Assembly: GCF_001658005.1 (NCBI RefSeq)
Contig: NZ_CP015988.1
Location: 205,216 to 269,215 of the forward strand
Length of the DNA: 64,000 bases
Source of the DNA: Sphingobium sp. EP60837
Lineage (GTDB): Bacteria > Pseudomonadota > Alphaproteobacteria > Sphingomonadales > Sphingomonadaceae
Direction: 5' to 3'
Of the stretch, positions 57,848-64,000 are shown piece by piece; positions within the stretch are counted from its first letter, which is position 1; every line of letters begins with the position of its first letter. The notes below the pieces were generated by a model that saw only the letters and a program-made list of their open reading frames with translations, made no database searches and had not been told where the DNA came from. The position numbers and the translations under genes were made by a program.

Positions 57848-58924
57848 TTGCGGGTTTATTCCAAGCCGGTTAGCACATTCATAGAGGGAGGGAGCCTGCA
57901 TGCTTCTAAGAATTATTTGAAAGTTCGCCTTGATCGCCTGATATTGCAAATGGACGATACCGAACTCGAAAAGTTCTGTCGGCAATGGGTCGAACGAAAA
58001 TCTTCCAGCTATTTTGAAGTGAAGCGCTTCGGTGGATCTGGCGACCGAGGGCGTGATGTGGTTGGATTTTGCTCTGATCAGCGCCATGATGGCGACTGGG
58101 ACAACTATCAGTGCAAGCAATATCGGGGAAAGCTCGGTACGGCCGACGGTCTGCTCGCTGTTGCAAAGGTGTTGTACTGGGCATCGCAGGGAGAGTTTAC
58201 AAATCCTAGGTCCTTCATATTCGTCGCTCCCAAGGGGCTGAATTCGAATCTCTTAAAACTTATCAATAAACCTGCGTCCTTCAGATCAGAATTAATTTCT
58301 AAATGGGACGGTTCGTGTGCCAAAAAGATCGTCGATAACCTCACCATTCCTCTCGCTGGAGAGGTTCTTGATGCGATAAATAATTTCGAATTTTCAAAAA
58401 TTACTTATGTTGATGTTGATGAAATACTTGATGACTCTGCGTCAAAGCCACTTCTGTTCGAGTTGTTCGGTACAGACCCCGGCGATTATCCCAGAGGGAC
58501 CGTGCCTGTTGATGTTCAAGAACACGAAATGGTGTACATGAATGCGCTTCTCGGAGCGTATAACGAACGAGAATTAGGCAGCTTCACCTGCCATCAGGAC
58601 GTTTTCGACCACAGTGAACACGGCGACGATCTGCGGGTCCATCGATCAAGATACTATGAGGCCGAAGGATTTCAAAAATTCTACCGTGACAACACCTCAC
58701 CTGAAACGATCGCTGAGTTCCGCCGAGGTATCCGCTTCGGCATCTATGACACATTGAAGGCAGTTGCAAAAGACGAACTGGCTCGCGTGCATGCAACCAT
58801 GTCGCAGGCTGCCAATCTGCAACCGAGCGGACCTTTGGCTCAGTATGCCTATATCCCGGTCAAGCAGGGTCTTTGCCATCACCTAATCAATGATGGCGAG
58901 ATCACTTGGAAGGGCTCGAAATGA
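57848..58924 (+). CDS. ABC-3C system nuclease-like component
   Basis: The first of three coupled genes. Residues from about 25 to 100 look like a restriction-endonuclease (Mrr-like) fold: FEVKRFGGSGDRGRDVVG, then DNYQCKQY, giving the D...QxK motif. The C-terminal half matches the domain of ABC-three-component proteins. These systems are predicted conflict systems with a nuclease-type effector, a middle component and a Rad50-like ATPase. No good ATG lies at the 5' end: the frame begins at a TTG (57848), with a TTG at 57917 and an ATG at 57951 as other options. Confidence 0.75.
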   Translation: MRVYSKPVSTFIEGGSLHASKNYLKVRLDRLILQMDDTELEKFCRQWVERKSSSYFEVKRFGGSGDRGRDVVGFCSDQRHDGDWDNYQCKQYRGKLGTADGLLAVAKVLYWASQGEFTNPRSFIFVAPKGLNSNLLKLINKPASFRSELISKWDGSCAKKIVDNLTIPLAGEVLDAINNFEFSKITYVDVDEILDDSASKPLLFELFGTDPGDYPRGTVPVDVQEHEMVYMNALLGAYNERELGSFTCHQDVFDHSEHGDDLRVHRSRYYEAEGFQKFYRDNTSPETIAEFRRGIRFGIYDTLKAVAKDELARVHATMSQAANLQPSGPLAQYAYIPVKQGLCHHLINDGEITWKGSK

Positions 58925-59412
58925 CTCAGGCCACCCCAATCACACTGTTCAACAGTCCTTTGGAAACAGGCGTCCGCAGCGTACTCATTCTCAATGCGGC
59001 GGATTTCCGTGCTTTTGATCTTACCCATCTAACTTGGCTGGACCACCTTGTCGTTCACACTTCTGATATCGGCGGCCCGCGGAGCCTGCATCCCGACATA
59101 CCTCAGCGAGATGGTGAGTTGATCGTTCGCCGTCGAAACGTAGAGGATGGACTTCGCCTCATGCGAAGGCTGCAACTCGTGACCACAGACTACACTTCCG
59201 AAGGTATCCTGTACCGGATAACCGAAGATGGCGCTCAATTTTCTCAGCTTGTCCGATCTGACTACGGGCGTCGCCTCAAAGATCGCGCAATTTGGCTAAT
59301 GGATTATGTCGGGCGCATCGATGGCGCTGAATTCGTCCGCATGATTAGCGAGAAGATTGGCCGATGGAGCATCGAGTTCCAATCCGAAGGAAATGTATCT
59401 AATGGCAGCTAA
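58921..59412 (+). CDS. ABC-3C system middle component
   Basis: A 163-residue protein beginning TQATPITLFNSPLETGVRSVLIL, typical of the ABC-3C middle component, with a winged-helix-like C-terminal part (RRNVEDGLRLMRRLQLVTTDYTSEGILYRITEDG). It is thought to link the effector to the ATPase. It overlaps the first gene by 4 bp. Confidence 0.8.
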   Translation: MTQATPITLFNSPLETGVRSVLILNAADFRAFDLTHLTWLDHLVVHTSDIGGPRSLHPDIPQRDGELIVRRRNVEDGLRLMRRLQLVTTDYTSEGILYRITEDGAQFSQLVRSDYGRRLKDRAIWLMDYVGRIDGAEFVRMISEKIGRWSIEFQSEGNVSNGS

Positions 59413-61249
59413 TCCCTCGATCCGACTGAATCAGCTCGCATTTGTTAACCGCACGGGCGGCGCGCGCGCGGAGCTTCCATTCTCGGATTCGTTTTCATTC
59501 GTTTTCGGCGCGTCGAACACCGGGAAGTCGTTCGCCGTTAAATCGCTGGATTTCATGCTGGGCGGCAACCGCGAGTTGCCGGATATTATCGAGCGACGGC
59601 CATATGAACGGGCGATACTCGAGCTATCGCTATCGTCAGGCGAAAGATTGTCCCTCGAACGCGCGCTTGCTGGTGGAGATTTTTCCGTCTCGATTAATGG
59701 GGCTGAGTCGGTTGTTTTCTCAGCTAGGCACAACAGAAATGACGAGGCGAATCTTTCAAATTATCTCCTGAACCGCCTGAAAATGGCGGACAAGGAGGTC
59801 GCAAAGGATAAATCGGGAACGAAGAAGGCCCTCAGTTTTCGTGATATTGTCCGCCTTTGCATCGTCGACGAGACTGCGATACAGTCTGAAACGTCTCCAG
59901 CTGAAAGCGGCGAGATTCAGTTCGCAGCACTTGAGCGCAACATCTTCAAGTATATGCTCACTGGGGTTGATGATGCTGCGATGATCACGCAGCTTAAACC
60001 GAAAGATTTCAGCACTGGCCGGAACGCTCAAGTCGGCCTTCTCGAAGGTATGCTCGCAGAGGTCGAATCCGAGATTTCTGACAGCTTTCCCGATATAGAT
60101 GATTTGCCTGATGAGTATGTCGCCGTTCAAGATGAACTGACAGAACTTGAAAAAGAAATGGCCTTTGTCCGTGATTCATCAAGAGAGAAGCTGGAAAACA
60201 AGGCACGCCTTGTCGTTTCAATAAACCGCGATCAGCAGCGTGTGAACGACATCTCAATGGCGTTGGAAAATTTTGAACAGCTGAAGCGGGTTTACGATAG
60301 CGATATCGCTCGACTGGAATCGATCGAAGAGGCTGGTTTTCTACTTGGCTTGAATATGGATGATGCATGCCCTGTTTGCGGCTCACCTCCGGAAGCGCAC
60401 GTCCACAAGCATGCGCTGTCTGAAATCGAAGCCGCACGCGCCGCCGCTGAAATAGAAATCGCAAAGGTGAAGGCTCATGGCATTGAGTTGTCCGCCACCC
60501 TTAAGGACACTTCAGCTGAACTCGAACGATCCGGCCAGCGGTTGCTTCTCAATCAACAAAGTTTGACTACACTGGAAGAAGATTTGGCGGCCGGGTCGCC
60601 TAAATCGGCTGACAGTCTACGTCGAATTTCCGAAATTATACCACGGCGCGATCGGATCAACCGGGGGCTAGCGCTTGCGCGCCGGCAGGTAGAGCTAACT
60701 CGCCAGATCGCAGATCTCAAGAAAAAGAAGCAGACTCGGCGACACTCGAATTTCCAAGCGGGACTTTCGACGCAAATTGCTAATGATTTCGCGGTTCAAG
60801 TAGGCCTAGTGCTTCAGGAATGGGGGTTTCCGGGCGAGTGCCGTACTTTCTTTGACACGGAGGGCACATTTGACCTTATCATTGATGGCAAGCGCCGGCG
60901 AGATAATGGGAAGGGCGTCCGAGCGATTACGCACGCAGCCTTTAAGGTAGCGCTGCTGATATACTGCCGCTCTCGGGGGTTACCACATCCAGGCTTGCTC
61001 GTGATGGATAGTCCTCTGATCACCTATCGCGACCCGATCCAGTCCAAGGGCGGCGATCTTGCCGATGATGAAGAAGCGATTAAGAGCTCTGACCTAAGAG
61101 AGCGGATGCTTAGCCATCTCGGTTCTCTCGGTGACCTTGGTCAGATTGTCATTTTCGATAATATCGACGCACCTGCGAACGTGGCAGATTTTGCGCAGAT
61201 CGAAGTTTTCACGAATAATCCTGCGGAAGGACGACAAGGACTGCTTTAA
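59402..61249 (+). CDS. ABC-3C system Rad50-like ATPase (DUF3732-type)
   Basis: A 615-residue ABC ATPase of the SMC/Rad50 kind. Walker A is GASNTGKS at 36-43. Two coiled-coil stretches flank a zinc-hook-like CPVCG (Cys323, Cys326), and Walker B is LLVMDSP near 536. A DUF3732-type C-terminus follows. It probably senses a nucleic-acid state and controls the nuclease component. The ATG at 59402 with AAGGAAA upstream lies within the end of the previous gene (11-bp overlap). Confidence 0.85.
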   Translation: MAANPSIRLNQLAFVNRTGGARAELPFSDSFSFVFGASNTGKSFAVKSLDFMLGGNRELPDIIERRPYERAILELSLSSGERLSLERALAGGDFSVSINGAESVVFSARHNRNDEANLSNYLLNRLKMADKEVAKDKSGTKKALSFRDIVRLCIVDETAIQSETSPAESGEIQFAALERNIFKYMLTGVDDAAMITQLKPKDFSTGRNAQVGLLEGMLAEVESEISDSFPDIDDLPDEYVAVQDELTELEKEMAFVRDSSREKLENKARLVVSINRDQQRVNDISMALENFEQLKRVYDSDIARLESIEEAGFLLGLNMDDACPVCGSPPEAHVHKHALSEIEAARAAAEIEIAKVKAHGIELSATLKDTSAELERSGQRLLLNQQSLTTLEEDLAAGSPKSADSLRRISEIIPRRDRINRGLALARRQVELTRQIADLKKKKQTRRHSNFQAGLSTQIANDFAVQVGLVLQEWGFPGECRTFFDTEGTFDLIIDGKRRRDNGKGVRAITHAAFKVALLIYCRSRGLPHPGLLVMDSPLITYRDPIQSKGGDLADDEEAIKSSDLRERMLSHLGSLGDLGQIVIFDNIDAPANVADFAQIEVFTNNPAEGRQGLL

Positions 61250-61493
61250 TGACTGCGACGCTAGCAGCTTAGATCGATGGTTAGCCATCGCTTGCCATTT
61301 TAAGACGCGCCGAGCGTCCAGATTTGGGCGCAAAGTGGCATACCGTCGCCCGCTTGGAGTGTCTGCTATCCAACCGGTGTCATTTCGAACCGGACCGACC
61401 GTGAAGTCCCAAGGCTTGCCAATTCCGGGTATGCGGTACCGCCTCACGTTCAAGCGCTCCAACCAAACCACGCCCTGGCGGCTACGCGTCAGG
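61250..61493. other. short gap after the ABC-3C operon
   Basis: About 240 bp between the ATPase gene and vapC (convergent). A reverse frame covering 61280-61480 has protein-like composition (KPWDFTVGPVRNDTGW, SGRRYATLRPNLDARR) but no start or family I can support; it may be a remnant. Confidence 0.3.
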
Positions 61494-61889
61494 TTATCGA
61501 AGCCAGTTCTTGACCCGCAATCCCGGCACCCGCTCAAACTCCCGGGCATTGTCCGTCACGAGCGTAGCGTCGAGTGCCAGGGCATGAGCGGCAATGAACA
61601 TGTCGTTTCCGCCGATCGGTTTGCCTTGACGTTCCAGCTCCGCACGAAGAGCACCATAGTGGCGATCCGCGTCGTCCTCGAGCGGCAGCACAGGCAGACG
61701 TTTGAGAATCCCTTCCAGTTGCGCCGTCAACCGCTCTGATCCCCTACGCTCCGCCCCGAACCGCAGTTCGCTGGCGACAATGATGCTCGTGACAATGGTC
61801 TCGGTCGTCCCCTGCGCGATATGCGCGCCAATTACACCCTGCGGATGCCGGACCAGATCCGAAAGAATGTTGGTGTCGAGAAGGTACAT
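61494..61889 (-). CDS. vapC: VapC-type PIN toxin
   Basis: A 131-residue PIN-domain ribonuclease with Asp5 (YLLDTNIL), Glu41 (ASELRFG), Asp96 (GNDMFIAAHA) and Asp113 (VTDN). This is the VapC subgroup close to FitB/MvpA proteins that cut initiator tRNA. It starts 2 bp after the vapB stop. Confidence 0.93.
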   Translation of the reverse strand: MYLLDTNILSDLVRHPQGVIGAHIAQGTTETIVTSIIVASELRFGAERRGSERLTAQLEGILKRLPVLPLEDDADRHYGALRAELERQGKPIGGNDMFIAAHALALDATLVTDNAREFERVPGLRVKNWLR

Positions 61890-61891
61890 GA

Positions 61892-62125
61892 TCAGAATTC
61901 CACGGCATCCGCGGGAAGATCGTCGATCGGACCAAAATCTTCCTCGATGTCGTCGAGTGTAGCCAGATAGTCGGCCAGCGACAGGGCAGGCGCGGGTTCG
62001 ATGATGAGCCGGCCCCCTTCCTTGCGCATAATGGCATCTTCCCCCGGCAACTCGAACTCGCGCGGGATACGGACGGCCTGACTGCGACCATTTTTGAACA
62101 GTTTGACGTGGCGTTCAGCGTTCAT
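61892..62125 (-). CDS. vapB: VapB-type antitoxin (AbrB/MazE fold)
   Basis: A 77-residue protein with a swapped-hairpin AbrB DNA-binding domain (HVKLFKNGRSQAVRIPREFELPGEDAIMRKEGGRLIIEP) and an acidic toxin-binding tail. The ATG at 62125 has AAGGAG 7 nt upstream; the longer frame from 62161 would run over the operator. Confidence 0.92.
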   Translation of the reverse strand: MNAERHVKLFKNGRSQAVRIPREFELPGEDAIMRKEGGRLIIEPAPALSLADYLATLDDIEEDFGPIDDLPADAVEF

Positions 62126-62136
62126 GGCGACTCCTT

Positions 62137-62159
62137 GGCATATGACACTAGCATATGCC
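62137..62159. promoter_or_regulatory. vapBC operator palindrome
   Basis: GGCATATG (62137-62144) and CATATGCC (62152-62159) form a perfect inverted repeat with a 7-bp spacer, 11 bp upstream of the vapB start. VapB-type antitoxins bind such palindromes for autorepression. Confidence 0.78.
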
Positions 62160-62290
62160 ACGGGAGAAGGCGAGCAGGCAGTCGGTACGGACGCATCGTT
62201 CCCGAACGGACCGTGATGGCGAAGAAGAACAGCCGTTCGGCGCGGATGCGGTAAATCCCGCCAAGGCGAGACCTATTTAACCGGCCGGAC

Positions 62291-62464
62291 TCAATCCAAA
62301 GGCTGCGTGCCCGCTCCATTCGCGAGCGCATCAGCAATCATGGCCGCCAAGGTTTCTTCGGCGCGCCTGCGTGCGCTGGGGTCCTTGGCCTCTAATTCAT
62401 GCCGGACCCATTGTGGCGCGCGTTCTATCACTCGCAGAATCATGTCGGTGGTATTCTCGTCCAT
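62291..62464 (-). CDS. DUF6771-like small protein, 57 aa
   Basis: The frame from ATG 62464 reads MDENTTDMILRVIERAPQ then WVRHELEAKDPSARRRAEETLAAMIADAL. This matches a family of short proteins found next to traI/traD on sphingomonad plasmids (DUF6771 in my recollection). It is a single helical protein of unknown function, following the relaxase gene on the same strand by about 160 bp. Confidence 0.65.
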   Translation of the reverse strand: MDENTTDMILRVIERAPQWVRHELEAKDPSARRRAEETLAAMIADALANGAGTQPLD

Positions 62465-62624
62465 GGGCGCAGCCTATGACGGTGGATACAGGCGAACGCA
62501 ACGCGGTTGTCGGCGTTCCAAGCCGTGTTCTAACCCACAAGGCGTCAATCGAGTTTCCCCCGTGCTTCGGCTTCTTGCGCGGCCGCACGGAACTATACGT
62601 CCAACATGCGCGCGCGGCTCCCGG

Positions 62625-64000
62625 TCAAAGATCAAGGCCCAGACTTCGCTCAGGGAGGGCTAACAAAGTATCGGAGCGATCCTTTTCGGTGCGCCCCTGC
62701 TCACCGCTGCCTGGCCCGCCCTTCCCTGCTGCGCCCCGATATTGCGCTTTGTCGCTCGCTCCTGATTTGGGACCATCGGGAAGGCCAAGATCCTGAGCCC
62801 TCGGCCGCTCAGGACCGCCATCGGCCATATTATCGATATTAAGCCGCCCCGTGGCTTCCAGCGCCGACGTCTTGTTACCAGCATTGCTGGCGAGCTGGCG
62901 CTCCAGCTTGGCCTTGTCGTCCACAATCATCGTCAGCTCGTCCCGAACGCGCGTGACGCCGACATTGAACAGGCGCTGATTGGAGAGGTTTGTTTCGTAG
63001 CTCGCCATGACGGTGATGGCCTTGTCCGTGGTGATCCCCTGCGCCATGTGCATGTTGAGGCTGTAGGCGAGGTCCAAACGCGACAGCATCGGGTCGGAAA
63101 GGCCCAGGGTCAGTCGCTGCCGCGAAGCCGTTTCGACCGTAACCGCATTCTGGTCCACGGCGACCACCGTCGCGATGGCGGCGTTGTGGAGATCACGCGG
63201 CTTGTCATTCGCGGTCCAGCGGACGCGATCGCCCTCCCGGATCTGTACAATCTTCTTTTCCGAAAGCTGAAGCCCGTCGTGAGTTTCCTCGGGAGAGAGC
63301 TTTCGCGGATCGAAGAGCACGCGCTGCTGGCCCTTACGGAGGTCGATCTTGCCATTGGCATGAACCTTGGTCACGTCATAGCGTCCCGCCTTGAGGCCAG
63401 CATCCCGCATACCGCCGCGCCCAACCTCCAGCGTTTGCCCCACGCGATAGTTCTTCGCATAGCGAAGCTCCTCCCGGGTGAGATTGACCCGCTCATAGAC
63501 CATGACCTCAATCGCCTCGCCACGCAGAGATCCTTCAGCAACAAGGCCCTCCTGGATGCGCATGTTGATCGCTGCCCGGGCGTCTCTACCCGACGCAAAC
63601 ACGGCCGTACGCTCCCGATCTTGGGGCGAAAGGCCAAGCCAGCGATCGGCGGTATCTTTCGCCGGACTCTGCGACTCAATGACCTTATTCCCCAGCAGGC
63701 GAAGGGCATGGCCGGCCTTCCCGGCATTGGCCAATGACGCGACCGTTCGCAGCAGCGTCGTGCGCTGACGGATATTCTGGTCCATCCGCGCCATGGTGCC
63801 GCCGCTCGCCTGGATCATGGCGAAAGCCTTGCCGGCATTGATCGAGGAGAGCTGCTGACGGTCGCCGACCAGCACCAGCTTATCGATGCCGAGCGACTCT
63901 ACGACCTGATGGAGGGTGAGCATATCCTTTGACGACACCATTGAGGTTTCATCGACCACGATCATGCTGTTGGCGAGTGCCGCGCGCGCTTCGTCATAGC
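62625..64000 (-). CDS. traI: MobF-family conjugative relaxase/helicase TraI, C-terminal part (5' truncated)
   Basis: The frame is open to the right edge, so the N-terminal relaxase domain lies outside the window. The visible 450 or so residues contain the helicase Walker B (IVVDETSMV), motif III (LVLVGDRQQLSSINAG), and the later RecD-like motifs DLAYSLNMHMAQGIT and FNVGVTRVRDELTM. The end is a low-complexity Gly/Pro-rich tail. TraI nicks oriT and unwinds the plasmid DNA for transfer. It is convergent with the tra operon direction and is the other border of the cargo region. Confidence 0.93.
   Translation of the reverse strand, partial: YDEARAALANSMIVVDETSMVSSKDMLTLHQVVESLGIDKLVLVGDRQQLSSINAGKAFAMIQASGGTMARMDQNIRQRTTLLRTVASLANAGKAGHALRLLGNKVIESQSPAKDTADRWLGLSPQDRERTAVFASGRDARAAINMRIQEGLVAEGSLRGEAIEVMVYERVNLTREELRYAKNYRVGQTLEVGRGGMRDAGLKAGRYDVTKVHANGKIDLRKGQQRVLFDPRKLSPEETHDGLQLSEKKIVQIREGDRVRWTANDKPRDLHNAAIATVVAVDQNAVTVETASRQRLTLGLSDPMLSRLDLAYSLNMHMAQGITTDKAITVMASYETNLSNQRLFNVGVTRVRDELTMIVDDKAKLERQLASNAGNKTSALEATGRLNIDNMADGGPERPRAQDLGLPDGPKSGASDKAQYRGAAGKGGPGSGEQGRTEKDRSDTLLALPERSLGLDL

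Overview
This window looks like part of a large conjugative plasmid, or an integrated conjugative element, from a sphingomonad (Sphingobium, Novosphingobium, Sphingopyxis or a relative). The basis is high GC, codon use, a complete F-type (MPF-F) transfer operon laid out as on sphingomonad megaplasmids, and several small proteins that I recognise only from this group. No replication or partition genes are visible, so plasmid versus island cannot be settled here.

Layout. 1-4.4 kb holds a truncated AsnC/Lrp regulator, a [2Fe-2S] ferredoxin, a MucR-like regulator with a hairpin over its ribosome-binding site, a HIRAN protein and an HU protein. 4.49-6.67 kb is an IS21-family element abutting the tail of a DUF4186 gene. 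6.8-11.9 kb carries a nucleotidyltransferase-fold protein, a Phd/PIN toxin-antitoxin pair, a lipoprotein, trxC, a lytic transglycosylase and two reverse-strand small genes that flank the tra promoter region. 12.2-32.0 kb is one co-directional, tightly overlapping tra operon: traA-L-E-K-B, dsbC, traV-C, a membrane orf, trbI, an S26 peptidase, traW, a membrane orf, traU, trbC, traN-F-H-G. The C-terminal part of a MobF relaxase/helicase (TraI) runs off the right edge.

The 30 kb between traG and traI is accessory cargo. It begins with a Fic protein, a frameshifted hydrolase and two NAD(P)-binding proteins. A signalling cluster follows, with two BLUF proteins, a tandem-PilZ protein, a degenerate response regulator, two paralogous Crp/Fnr regulators and phaB. 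Next come many small conserved genes, an SRAP protein, candidate small RNAs, rlmJ and two small heat-shock proteins, the first behind a ROSE-like RNA thermometer. The end is a defence block: a membrane HEPN-like protein, a CBASS-type operon (CD-NTase plus patatin effector) whose effector gene is split by a second IS21-family element, a coiled-coil protein, a RES-domain protein, a three-gene ABC-3C system (nuclease-like component, middle component, Rad50-like ATPase) and a vapBC pair with a clear operator.

The most notable observations are: the IS insertion that inactivates the CBASS effector while leaving a frame that would be restored exactly on removal; the apparently intact ABC-3C system; twin structured elements at 44.6-44.9 kb that look like a duplicated small RNA, plus a related-looking element at 45.2 kb; the BLUF/PilZ/Crp cluster, in which one BLUF protein lacks the key glutamine and the receiver domain lacks conserved residues; and a perfect 38-bp palindrome in istB of the first IS, whose core recurs in the hairpin at the end of the second IS.
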